Below are positions 37,857-45,289 of a stretch of DNA of 64,000 nt, piece by piece (the first letter of the stretch is position 1; each line of letters starts with the position of its first letter). Location: contig NZ_JOAX01000035.1 of assembly GCF_000720485.1 (NCBI RefSeq), forward strand, positions 10,071-74,070, in the 5' to 3' direction. The notes beneath the pieces were generated by a model that saw only the letters and a program-made list of their open reading frames with translations, did not search any database and was not told the origin of the DNA. The translations under genes and the position numbers were made by a program. This DNA is from Streptomyces ochraceiscleroticus. Its GTDB lineage: Bacteria; Actinomycetota; Actinomycetes; Streptomycetales; Streptomycetaceae.

Positions 37857-39224
37857 TCAGCCCTTGACGGGAGTGAACAGGTCCAGCCAGTACAGGAGGT
37901 TGAGGATGACGCCGCCGACGATCACGGCGGCGGGTGCCGCGGCCATGCGGACCACGACCCGGCCCATCGCCTCGTTCAGCAGGTAGAGCCCGCCGACGAT
38001 GAGGATGCCGAGGCCGCCGCCCATGGCATTGGCCGCCATCAGGGAGCCGAAGAGGATGGCCAGCTGCAGCGAGTCGCTGATCGCGCTGCGCAGGTGCTCG
38101 GAGGAGTCCCGTACCGACGGCAGCCGACCGAGTATCCGGCCGATCCACGAGAGCGCCAGCACCTCGACGGCGAAGACCAGGGCTCCGCATATCAGTGCCA
38201 GCCAGGGGTTCGGCAGGAGATAGCCGATCGGGTAGACCAGCGTGAAGCCGGCGATGCCGTAGGCGCCCGAGGCAAGGGCCGTGGTGGCGATCAGCGGGAC
38301 GAAGCCGAAGACGCGGTAGAAGTCCACCTGGGCCGCGCCGCTGTAGTCACCCTTGGCGACCAGGAAGCTGGTCGCCTCGCCACCGCCGAAGATGTGCATC
38401 TGGGCCAGCAGGCAGACCCCGGCACCCAGCACCATGAACAGCGGCAGATGCTTGCGCAGCCGGGTCGCGCTCGTACTGAACAACGAGGCCATCGGGTCGT
38501 CGCCGCCCGACGCGTCCTCCGCCGGGCCGTCGGCTCTTCCGGCCTGCTCGGCCCGCTCCTTCCTGCGCTGCCGCAGATCCTTGGCCACGGCGAACGCGAT
38601 CAGCATCAGCACGCCCACCGCCATGGCGATGGCTCCGGCGAAGATGCCCGGCCACAGCTTCATCGTGGCGACAACCAGGGCCAGTTCGACCAGGCCCGCG
38701 ATACCGCCGCGCAGCTTGCCGAACTGCTTGCTGATCGCCAGTACCGGAAAGAGCGTGAAGAGAAAGAGGATCGGCGTCGACATCTGCTGCATCGCGGTGA
38801 GGAAGTCGACCGGCAGGTCGTGCGCCAGGCTGTTGGCACCGTTCAGCCCGAAGACGACGACCGCGCCCCAGGCGGCCCCGAGGACCGGCGCCAGCCACTT
38901 CTTCGGCGAGAGGATGCCGAGGATGTCGGTGGGCAGGAAGAGCAGCCAGGGGTTCAGCACCCCCGTGGACAGCGCCATCGGCGCGCCCAGTCCGAAGATG
39001 AAGCCCGCGGAGAGTCCGAAGGACACGGCCGTGGTGGCGCTGCGGGTCGTGCGCCCCTGAATGAAGTCCAGCATGAAGGGGCGGACGCCGTCATTGAAGA
39101 CGGCCAGGGCCAGATGCGAGATGAAGGCCGTCAGGGCGCAGAGGACGATGACGGTCAGCTGCTGTGTCAGCGACAGGCCGAGATCTGTGCTGCCGGCGGC
39201 TGCGGCGGCGATGTTCCCACGCAC
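37857..39224 (-). CDS. yhfT: YhfT-type multi-pass membrane transporter
   Basis: A 455-aa integral membrane protein with about 10-12 hydrophobic segments (for example LTVIVLCALTAFISHLAL, ILFLFTLFPVLAIS, LFMVLGAGVCLLAQMHIFGG, PAAVIVGGVILNLLYWLDL). A charged cytosolic loop with Arg/Lys/Glu and Asp/Ser-rich sequence lies near residues 215-250. Sequence and neighbours place it with E. coli YhfT. Its gene is adjacent to the small yhfU and the PRD-domain yhfY, so it may be the membrane component of a PTS-like uptake system; that is inference. Confidence 0.75.
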   Translation of the reverse strand: MRGNIAAAAAGSTDLGLSLTQQLTVIVLCALTAFISHLALAVFNDGVRPFMLDFIQGRTTRSATTAVSFGLSAGFIFGLGAPMALSTGVLNPWLLFLPTDILGILSPKKWLAPVLGAAWGAVVVFGLNGANSLAHDLPVDFLTAMQQMSTPILFLFTLFPVLAISKQFGKLRGGIAGLVELALVVATMKLWPGIFAGAIAMAVGVLMLIAFAVAKDLRQRRKERAEQAGRADGPAEDASGGDDPMASLFSTSATRLRKHLPLFMVLGAGVCLLAQMHIFGGGEATSFLVAKGDYSGAAQVDFYRVFGFVPLIATTALASGAYGIAGFTLVYPIGYLLPNPWLALICGALVFAVEVLALSWIGRILGRLPSVRDSSEHLRSAISDSLQLAILFGSLMAANAMGGGLGILIVGGLYLLNEAMGRVVVRMAAAPAAVIVGGVILNLLYWLDLFTPVKG

Positions 39225-39251
39225 GGCTCACTCCTCAATGCCTTGACCGGG

Positions 39252-39611
39252 TCAGGCGTCGTGGGCCGCGATGGCGCGGGCGAGGACGGGGGCGACAGTG
39301 TCGATCTTGTCCATGCCGAAGCCGAAGACCTTCTTGCCGGCGCCGATGAGGGCGCTCACCTCGTCCTCGGTGGGGACGGAGCGGCCGAAGGTGTGGCAGG
39401 CGGCGCTGCCCATGAGGCCCAGCAGGACACCGAGCGAGGCGCCGGCGCCGGTGTGGCAGGTGCCCAGGTAGTAGTCGGCCTGTCCGGCGCGCAGTTTCAT
39501 CGCCGCGTCCATGTCGCTGGAGACAGCGACGTCGACGCCGTCCAAGGCCAGCTTCTGCACTGTCTCGGCGACCTCGAGCTTGCCGACGCCGCCGGTGAGA
39601 ATCTTCGTCAT
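39252..39611 (-). CDS. yhfU: YhfU-type DUF2620 protein
   Basis: A 119-aa protein starting MTKILTGGVGKLEVAETVQK with an alpha/beta pattern: a Gly-rich first loop, then VDVAVSSDMDAAM, ADYYLGTCHTGAGASLGVLLG and GKKVFGFGMDKIDTVAPVLA. One conserved-looking cysteine lies in GTCHTGAG and another in AACHTFGR. DUF2620/YhfU has no proven role. The small size and loop-strand start recall PTS IIB domains, but I see no decisive phosphorylation site. The ATG overlaps the yhfY stop by 4 nt; yhfT follows 27 bp later. Confidence 0.78.
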   Translation of the reverse strand: MTKILTGGVGKLEVAETVQKLALDGVDVAVSSDMDAAMKLRAGQADYYLGTCHTGAGASLGVLLGLMGSAACHTFGRSVPTEDEVSALIGAGKKVFGFGMDKIDTVAPVLARAIAAHDA

Positions 39612-39994
39612 GGCACGTCCCTTGTGAGTGCGTCCTTGGGGAGTACGGCGAGATGCATCGCCAGGAAATTGATCTCGGAGTCGGGCAGCGCGGCGCCCAG
39701 TTCCTTCTCGGCGCGCAGGGATATGGCGCGGGCCCGCGCGACGGCCCGGCGATGGTCGACAAGTTCCGCCGCCACGTCCTCGTCGGTGCGGAACTGCTCG
39801 ATGGGCTCGCCGCTCAGCAGCCGGGTGAGGGCCATCACGAGGTGACTGGTCAACAGGCCGGCGGTGTCCTCGGTGACGGGATGACCTTCGGCGGCCAGGG
39901 CCGTCAGCTCCTCCTCGACGAATCGCGTCACCTGCGGCGGCGCCTGTCCGCTGTCCCGGAAGAGCCGGAGGCGGAGGGCGAGTCGGTCCTCCAT
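39608..39994 (-). CDS. yhfY: YhfY-type PRD-domain protein
   Basis: A 128-aa protein made of one PTS-regulation domain. It has two conserved His positions (LLTSHLVMALTR and NFLAMHLAVL) and the closing ALPDSEINFLAMHL typical of PRDs. PRDs in antiterminators and activators are phosphorylated by PTS proteins; here the domain stands alone without an RNA- or DNA-binding part, as in E. coli YhfY. It starts at ATG 39994 and is the first gene of the long yhf transcript, about 50 bp after operator 1. Confidence 0.75.
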   Translation of the reverse strand: MEDRLALRLRLFRDSGQAPPQVTRFVEEELTALAAEGHPVTEDTAGLLTSHLVMALTRLLSGEPIEQFRTDEDVAAELVDHRRAVARARAISLRAEKELGAALPDSEINFLAMHLAVLPKDALTRDVP

Positions 39995-40041
39995 GGGGCG
40001 TCCTTTCCTCGCGATGCCTGCGGTATGACTGATATCGACAG

Positions 40042-40059
40042 TAACCAGGATTCTGGATA
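40042..40059 (-). promoter_or_regulatory. YhfZ operator 1, yhfYUT-php-SXW promoter
   Basis: TAACCAGGATTCTGGATA (40042-40059) is a symmetric box (CCAG-n4-CTGG with matching flanks) repeated almost exactly at 41195-41212. On the minus strand it lies directly before TACTGT, a plausible -10 about 45 bp from the yhfY start. Sharing one box between operon and regulator gene strongly suggests YhfZ binding. Confidence 0.7.
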
Positions 40060-40244
40060 TTGACGAGAGTCGTGTGCACTCTTTTTCGAATGAGTGAAGG
40101 TGTGCTCTGCGGTTGACGCTCGGTTCGGGCAAGGTGAAGCCGGCGCGCGCCGCCGTCCGGGCCGGTTGCGAGCGGACTCTGTGATCGGCTTCCGGCTGAG
40201 GGGATGGTGGCGTCCAGTTTTCTCCGGGGCCGCCGCTCTCTGGG

Positions 40245-41183
40245 TCAGTACGAAGGCATGCGCTCGCCGCGCAGTACCTCCCCCTGCAGATCGGTGACGA
40301 CGGACAGGTCCAGTCCGTCTCGTACCGCGCTCAGGGCAGCGGCGCCCTGCGCCCGTCCTATGAGCGCGGCGCTGGAGTTGCGCAGGGACAGATCGCGGGT
40401 GATGTCGTCGCCCAGCGGCAGTACGTCGACGTCCGGCCCGAGGTGGTCCTGGACCTCATCGAGATTCCATACCGTGGCGTCCACCTCGCCGCGTGCGAAC
40501 AGGTCCCGCAGTTGCATGTACGACGCCTCCACCCACTGGATGTCGTCGCGTCCGGCGAACGTCCGACCGGCCAGCATCCGCAGGTCCTCGGATGCGGAGT
40601 CGACGGCCACCCGGAGCCCCGGCGTTTCCGGATCCACGCCGTGCCGCAGCAGCAGGCCGTGTGCGCCGACGTACGTGGCCGGGCCGAGGTCGGCGACCAG
40701 CTCCAAGGGGAGCTCGTCGAGGAAGCGGTCGGCGGCGAAGCGGGAGAGTACGACCAGGTCGACCTTGCTCTCCAGTAGGGCCTCGACGCGAGTGGCCGCG
40801 CCCCGCATGAACGTGATCGCGAACGGGGCGCCGGCGCCCTCGAAGGCCGTGCGCAGGCCGGTGGCCAGCCCTTCGTACCGCCGTGAATAGGGGAGGGGCA
40901 TGGCGGCGAGCAGCGTGCCGAGCCCCGACAGGCGCCACAGTATGGCCCGGTCGGCCCGCACGAGGAACGTACCGAGGTGACCGCGGGCGACCGTCTCGAT
41001 CGCACCCGCCTCCTCCAGAAGCTGAAGGGCGGCCTGGATAGTGCCATTGCCCACGCCGAGCTCCTCGGCGAAGTCGCGGACGCGGGGGAGGCGGGTGTCC
41101 TCGTCATGATGGAGCAACAGGGCCGCGAGCTGCCGGGCAGCCAGTCCATTGCGGGTGAGGAACCGCTCGTCCACGCTGTTCAT
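40245..41183 (-). CDS. yhfZ: YhfZ-type GntR-like transcriptional regulator
   Basis: A 312-aa protein with an N-terminal winged helix-turn-helix of GntR type (LPRVRDFAEELGVGNGTI, then QAALQLLEEAGAIETVARGH) at residues about 30-75. The C-terminal half resembles a periplasmic-binding-protein fold (VDLVVLSRFAADRFLDELPL, LRVAVDSASEDLRMLAGRTF), as in E. coli YhfZ. Such domains usually bind the pathway ligand. The start is ATG 41183. The probable -10 TATTGT (41191-41196) is 7 nt upstream, so the mRNA is probably leaderless. The same 18-bp box lies here and before yhfY, indicating autoregulation. Confidence 0.8.
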   Translation of the reverse strand: MNSVDERFLTRNGLAARQLAALLLHHDEDTRLPRVRDFAEELGVGNGTIQAALQLLEEAGAIETVARGHLGTFLVRADRAILWRLSGLGTLLAAMPLPYSRRYEGLATGLRTAFEGAGAPFAITFMRGAATRVEALLESKVDLVVLSRFAADRFLDELPLELVADLGPATYVGAHGLLLRHGVDPETPGLRVAVDSASEDLRMLAGRTFAGRDDIQWVEASYMQLRDLFARGEVDATVWNLDEVQDHLGPDVDVLPLGDDITRDLSLRNSSAALIGRAQGAAALSAVRDGLDLSVVTDLQGEVLRGERMPSY

Positions 41184-41194
41184 GCAAATGACAA

Positions 41195-41212
41195 TAACCA
41201 GGATTCTGGATT
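41195..41212 (-). promoter_or_regulatory. YhfZ operator 2, autoregulatory
   Basis: TAACCAGGATTCTGGATT (41195-41212) matches operator 1 at 17 of 18 positions. On the minus strand it fills the spacer between a -35 TTGGCA and the -10 TATTGT of yhfZ, where a repressor would block RNA polymerase. Confidence 0.7.
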
Positions 41213-41280
41213 TTGCCAAGCAATTTTCACGAATGAGCGAATGGGCGAGTGTGCAAGGCGTGCGGACAGGGCTCAGTGGG

Positions 41281-41359
41281 CGCGGACGTCATCGCCGGCA
41301 CTCACGGCGGCTCGACTTGCCGTTGCCGAGCCGTGGTGCCCGTGCGAATGACGTCCGCG
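41281..41359 (-). terminator. long imperfect hairpin after the methyltransferase gene
   Basis: Outer arms CGCGGACGTCAT (41281-41292) and ATGACGTCCGCG (41348-41359) are perfect; inner arms GGCAC...CGGCTCG and CGAGCCG...GTGCC continue the stem. It lies about 45 bp beyond the stop of the minus-strand methyltransferase gene and before yhfZ. Confidence 0.65.
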
Positions 41360-41404
41360 TCCCCTTCCCGCGACTGCGGAGGTGCCGCGACGGCGGGAGG
41401 GTGC

Positions 41405-42292
41405 TCAGCGCGTCCGGGCGATCAGGTAGCGGAAGACGTTCGGCATCCAGACCGTGCCGTCCGCGCGCTGGTACGGATGCAGCGCCTCCGACAGTTCCTT
41501 CTCCACCTGCGCCGGATCGGCGACCTGCATCGCCGCGTCGAACAGGCCCGTCGACAGCAGCCCGCGCATCGCACTCGGAAGATCGGCGTACCCGAAGGGG
41601 CAGGCCACCCGGCCCGAACCGTCCGGCCGCAGCCCCGCACGCTCCGCCAGCTCCTCCAGGTCGTCCCGGCTGCTGGGCCGCCAGCCCGCCGCCGCGGGCG
41701 ACGTCGTCCGGTCGAGCGGGAGGGATGGATCCGCGAGCCGTTGCGCCACTCGGAGTACGCCTGCCGTGGCGCATCGCTCGACCGGGCCCCACCCGCCAAG
41801 TACCACCGGGCTGCCGCGCTCGGCGAGGGCCGTCGCCGTCTGCAAGGAGGACGCCAGCCCGTCGACGGTGCTGACGCAGCCCACCGGGTGGAACGCCGTC
41901 ACCAGATTGAAGCGGTGGGGAGAATCCATGCACTCCGGTCCGCCGTGCGCCAGGCACGCGGCCGACTCCCCGGAGCCCCCGCCCGCCTGCTCCGGCGCCA
42001 GCCGCTCCCGGGCCAGCCGCAGCCGCGGTTCATCCATGTCCACCCCGCTGACCTGCGCGCCACGGGCCGTGGCCATCAGCAGGGCGAGGCCGGAACCACA
42101 CCCCAGTGCCAGCAGTCGGGTGTGCGGGCCGACATCCAGCCGTTGATACACGGCCTCATACAGCGGCACCAGCATCCGTTCCTGGATTTCGGCCCAGTCG
42201 CGGGCGCGCGCCCCCGAACCGGGGCCGTCCGGTGCAGGGTGACCGGAAGGGCCGGAACGCTGGAGGCCGTGCTGTACGAGCGTGGGTGTCAT
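41405..42292 (-). CDS. class I SAM-dependent methyltransferase
   Basis: A 295-aa protein with a Rossmann SAM-binding motif LLALGCGSGLALLMA (residues about 60-75) and the acidic end of strand 2 in QVSGVDMDEPRLRLARERL. The middle has NLVTAFHPVGCVSTVDGLAS and VVLGGWGPVERCATAGVLRV, as in small-molecule methyltransferases. The C-terminus reads YQRADGTVWMPNVFRYLIAR, a form common in ubiquinone/menaquinone-like or antibiotic methyltransferases. The substrate cannot be told. ATG 42292 is used. It stands alone on the minus strand with a terminator after it. Confidence 0.75.
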   Translation of the reverse strand: MTPTLVQHGLQRSGPSGHPAPDGPGSGARARDWAEIQERMLVPLYEAVYQRLDVGPHTRLLALGCGSGLALLMATARGAQVSGVDMDEPRLRLARERLAPEQAGGGSGESAACLAHGGPECMDSPHRFNLVTAFHPVGCVSTVDGLASSLQTATALAERGSPVVLGGWGPVERCATAGVLRVAQRLADPSLPLDRTTSPAAAGWRPSSRDDLEELAERAGLRPDGSGRVACPFGYADLPSAMRGLLSTGLFDAAMQVADPAQVEKELSEALHPYQRADGTVWMPNVFRYLIARTR

Positions 42293-42894
42293 GGAAAGCG
42301 CCCCTATCCGCCGAGAGCCCGAGCTTGAGGAAAATGGTCTTCCGCCCCCGATTTGTTGCGCTGTGCCCCCCGGTCCAGACAACCCCCCATCCATCCCAGA
42401 GTCCAGGGGTTGCGCCCGGTTGTCTACCGCGCGCCCCCGTTTGCGCCGTCCGGGCGCAGGGCGGCCGGCGGCGGGCACGGAGGCGGCCGCTGCCCGGCGC
42501 CCTTCATGGGCTTCGAGGCGCCCCTCACCCGGGTGGCGTACGGCGCTTCGCACCCCCGGCCGTAGGGCGTCCGCAGCACGTGGACGGGGTGGCTTCGGAC
42601 AGTCGCGGCCTCGCCGGTACGATCACCATGATCGCGCGGCCGGCTCTGAGGCCGCGCCGCCCCTTCGGGGCCCGCGGGACACGATGGTGCACAGGTGCTC
42701 CATGGCGTCCGCCCGTCCGGTGTGCCGGACGTACACGTCGATACATACCGGCTCGGCACCCGGTGCGCGTCTCGTCCACAGAAAGACGCACCCGCCCTCC
42801 ACGGGCCGCATAAGTGGAAACTGACTGGTACGTGCAAATTATTTGGGATGCCCCGGAATCGGAACACTGAGCGGTACCGGCTCGTTGTCACGAC
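42293..42894. other. 600-bp divergent intergenic region
   Basis: No gene is supported on either strand; the open frames here lack coding character. It carries the divergent starts of the methyltransferase gene and the HExxH protein gene. The AT-richer part near 42818-42850 (actggtacgtgcaaattatt) is the most promoter-like. Confidence 0.4.
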
Positions 42895-43482
42895 GTGAGC
42901 ACGACACCTGTTCTCGCCGCCGAGCTGGCGCTCGCTTGGGCCGACATTCAACGGCACCATCCCGAGCTGCCGGATTTGGCCGCGCCCGAATCCCTGATCG
43001 GAGAGTCCTCGTCCGCCTGCGGCGCCGAGCTCTCCTTCGAACGGCTGCTTCATGAGGCAGTTCACGGCATCGCCGCGTCCCGCGGCGTCCGCGACACCTC
43101 ACGCGCCGGTCGCTACCACAACCGCCGATTCCTGGCGATCGCCGAGGAGCTGGGCCTGGACCACGCCGACGAGCCGCACCCCAGCAGCGGCTTCTCCCTG
43201 GTCACGCTCAACCCCGAAGCCAGAAGGCGGTACCGCCCCACCATCGAGCGGCTCGGCAGAGCACTCAAGGCGCACACCGTCGCCACTGCGGCCGACAGCA
43301 GCCGCAGCTTCCGTGGCCCGGCCGCGCGGCACGGCTCCTCCGGTGGCGGCGTAAGGGTCAAGGCCGTCTGCGACTGCGGACGCAACGTCCGGGTCGTCCC
43401 CTCCGTGCTCGCCCAGGCCCCCATCGTGTGCGGCGGCTGCGGCAAGCCGTTCCGCATCCCCGAGGTGGCCGCGGTCGGCTGA
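42895..43482 (+). CDS. SprT-like putative zinc metalloprotein
   Basis: A 195-aa protein with an HExxH zinc site in SFERLLHEAVHGIAASRG (residues about 45-62). A downstream His follows in RAGRYHNRRFLAIAEELGLD, the pattern of SprT/WSS1-like zincins. A C-terminal zinc ribbon has two cysteine pairs (CDCGRNVRV and CGGCGKPFRI). Family members cut protein-DNA crosslinks or act as uncharacterised peptidases; a role here is only inferred. It starts at GTG 42895 and precedes the rpsP operon by 260 bp. Confidence 0.7.
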   Translation: MSTTPVLAAELALAWADIQRHHPELPDLAAPESLIGESSSACGAELSFERLLHEAVHGIAASRGVRDTSRAGRYHNRRFLAIAEELGLDHADEPHPSSGFSLVTLNPEARRRYRPTIERLGRALKAHTVATAADSSRSFRGPAARHGSSGGGVRVKAVCDCGRNVRVVPSVLAQAPIVCGGCGKPFRIPEVAAVG

Positions 43483-43743
43483 CCGGGGCACAGGGCCGGC
43501 CGCCCGACCGACCGCGGCCGGCCACACCCCGGACGACGGAAGGCGATCGGCCCTCCTGGTCAGCGGGCGGCGGCCCGAGGTCGGCCGCCCCGTGCTCGTA
43601 TGGCACAATGGCTAGCTGTACTCGACAGTCGCACAGGACCCCTCTCTCCTCCGGCTGACGCGTCCATCGGGCACTCGGGTACCGCAACCCCACGTGGCAT
43701 CTCGTTGTGCCCAACCACGTCAACACCAGGAGACACCACTCCC

Positions 43744-44187
43744 GTGGCAGTCAAGATCAAGCTGAAGCGTCTGGGCAAGATCCGTTCGCCTCACTACCGC
43801 ATCGTCGTTGCCGACTCCCGTACCCGCCGTGACGGCCGGGCCATCGAGGAGATCGGCCTGTACCACCCGGTGCAGAACCCCTCGCGCATCGAGGTCGACT
43901 CCGAGCGTGTCCAGTACTGGCTGGGTGTCGGCGCGCAGCCGACCGAGCCCGTCGCGGCCATCCTCAAGGTCACCGGTGACTGGCAGAAGTTCAAGGGTCT
44001 GCCCGCCCCGGCCCCGATGAAGGTCGCCGAGCCCAAGGCCGACAAGCGCGCCCTCTTCGAGGCCGCCGCCAAGGACGCCGGTGACGAGCCGAAGGGTGAG
44101 GCCATCACCCCCAAGGCGAAGAAGGCTGACAAGAAGGCGGACGAGGCCGAGGCCGAGACGGCCAAGTCCGAGTCGACCGAGGCCTGA
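43744..44187 (+). CDS. rpsP: 30S ribosomal protein S16
   Basis: S16 binds early in 30S assembly. The 147-aa protein starts [20 protein letters not shown], followed by [20 protein letters not shown] and [15 protein letters not shown]. Beyond residue 85 is a Lys/Ala/Glu-rich tail, an extension usual in actinobacteria. The start is GTG 43744. It heads the rpsP-khpA pair; rimM, trmD and rplS follow on the same strand after a terminator. Confidence 0.96.
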   Translation: MAVKIKLKRLGKIRSPHYRIVVADSRTRRDGRAIEEIGLYHPVQNPSRIEVDSERVQYWLGVGAQPTEPVAAILKVTGDWQKFKGLPAPAPMKVAEPKADKRALFEAAAKDAGDEPKGEAITPKAKKADKKADEAEAETAKSESTEA

Positions 44188-44189
44188 GC

Positions 44190-44429
44190 ATGCTCGAGGA
44201 GGCTCTTGAGCACCTCGTCAAAGGCATCGTCGACAATCCCGACGACGTGCAGGTCGCCTCGCGCAACCTGCGTCGCGGACGCGTCCTGGAGGTCCGGGTG
44301 CACCCGGACGACCTCGGCAAGGTGATCGGCCGTAACGGCCGCACCGCACGCGCTCTGCGTACTGTTGTGGGTGCCCTCGGCGGCCGCGGTATCCGTGTCG
44401 ACCTCGTCGATGTGGACCAGGTCCGCTGA
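44190..44429 (+). CDS. khpA: KH-domain RNA-binding protein KhpA
   Basis: A 79-aa single KH domain with the GxxG-type RNA-binding loop VIGRNGRTARALRTVVGAL. KhpA partners KhpB in other bacteria and influences sRNA-like interactions and cell division. It starts 2 bp after rpsP ends (MLEEALEHLVKGIVDNPDDV). The rpsP-khpA-rimM-trmD-rplS order is standard for Gram-positives. Confidence 0.92.
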   Translation: MLEEALEHLVKGIVDNPDDVQVASRNLRRGRVLEVRVHPDDLGKVIGRNGRTARALRTVVGALGGRGIRVDLVDVDQVR

Positions 44430-44444
44430 GCATCGGAACACCGG

Positions 44445-44483
44445 CACGGGCCGGGGAGGGCTCCAAGCCTTCCCCGGCCCGTG
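44445..44483 (+). terminator. 18-bp hairpin terminator after khpA
   Basis: CACGGGCCGGGGAGGGCT (44445-44462) pairs with AGCCTTCCCCGGCCCGTG (44466-44483), with one G-U pair and a CCA loop. This strong stem means rimM downstream needs its own promoter. Confidence 0.85.
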
Positions 44484-44567
44484 TTGTTCGTCTGTGACCA
44501 CGGCCGGACGATGGATCCAGGCGGCGAATCCCGGACCGTCACCACAAGCGGCCCACTCATGACCCCC

Positions 44568-44633
44568 ACCATCAATTGAGAAACCACATCGGTGAGCAAC
44601 CCCGTCCGCGAGAGCGGCGGCGGTTTAGCCGCA
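44568..44633 (+). ncRNA. two-hairpin conserved element, copy B, rimM leader
   Basis: This is homologous to 23100-23165. The 13-mer ACCATCAATTGAG is identical. After the same 25-nt spacing come hairpins CCGC-GAGA-GCGG (44606-44617, GNRA loop) and CGGC-GGTTTA-GCCG (44618-44631). Relative to copy A the GNRA loop varies at R, and the second stem has a compensatory C-G to G-C swap. It follows the khpA terminator and ends 2 nt before the rimM ribosome site (GAGG), an ideal place for a translational control element. Confidence 0.55.
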
Positions 44634-44645
44634 AAGAGGTGCATT

Positions 44646-45287
44646 TTGCAGCTGGTTGTCGCGCGGATCGGGCGCGCCCATGGGATCAAGGGCGAGGTCA
44701 CGGTGGAGGTGCGCACGGACGAGCCGGAGCTGCGGCTCGCCCCGGGCGCGGTCCTGACCACCGACCCCGCGTCCACCGGCCCGCTGACCATCGAGACCGG
44801 TCGCGTGCACAGCGGTCGCCTGCTGCTGCGCTTCGAGGGCGTGAAGGACCGCACGGCCGCCGAAGCGCTCCGTAACACCCTGCTGATCGCCGAGGTCGAC
44901 CCCGAGGAACTTCCCGAAGACCCCGAGGAGTTCTACGACCACCAGCTCATCGACCTCGACGTGGTGACCGAGGACGGTGTCGAGGTCGGCCGCATCGTCG
45001 AGATCTCCCACCTGCCGTACCACGACCTGCTGATCGTCGAGCGCCCCGACGGGAGCCAGGTCATGATCCCGTTCGTCGCGGAGATCGTGCCGGAGATCGA
45101 TCTCGAGGAGCAGCGAGCGGTGATCACCCCGCCGCCGGGGCTGCTCGACGACGCCCAGGCGGAGGTCGCCTCCAGCCGGGAAGCGGACGCCGACGCGAGC
45201 TCCTCGAGCACGCCCGAAGGCGGCCCGGCGCCAGAAGACGGCGAGGCCCCCGAAGGCGGTCGGGCAGCGCGCGGTGAGGACGCCTGA
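44646..45287 (+). CDS. rimM: ribosome maturation factor RimM
   Basis: RimM binds S19 and helps process 16S rRNA. The 213-aa product starts at TTG 44646 ([20 protein letters not shown]) with GAGG 6 nt upstream. The PRC-barrel half contains [20 protein letters not shown] and [15 protein letters not shown]. The last 45 residues are an acidic Ser/Ala/Glu tail. An in-frame GTG at 44592 would translate the hairpin element and is unlikely. It ends 2 bp before trmD. Confidence 0.93.
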   Translation: MQLVVARIGRAHGIKGEVTVEVRTDEPELRLAPGAVLTTDPASTGPLTIETGRVHSGRLLLRFEGVKDRTAAEALRNTLLIAEVDPEELPEDPEEFYDHQLIDLDVVTEDGVEVGRIVEISHLPYHDLLIVERPDGSQVMIPFVAEIVPEIDLEEQRAVITPPPGLLDDAQAEVASSREADADASSSSTPEGGPAPEDGEAPEGGRAARGEDA

Positions 45288-45289
45288 TC

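Noticed and set aside
36594-39845. 1083-codon open frame on the plus strand
   Set aside because: It runs antisense across php, yhfT and yhfU, whose products carry recognisable motifs; the plus translation is Arg/Gln/Gly-rich with no domain.
44592-44645. Longer rimM starting at GTG 44592
   Set aside because: It would translate the conserved hairpin element and has no ribosome site; TTG 44646 has GAGG upstream and begins the family's N-terminus.
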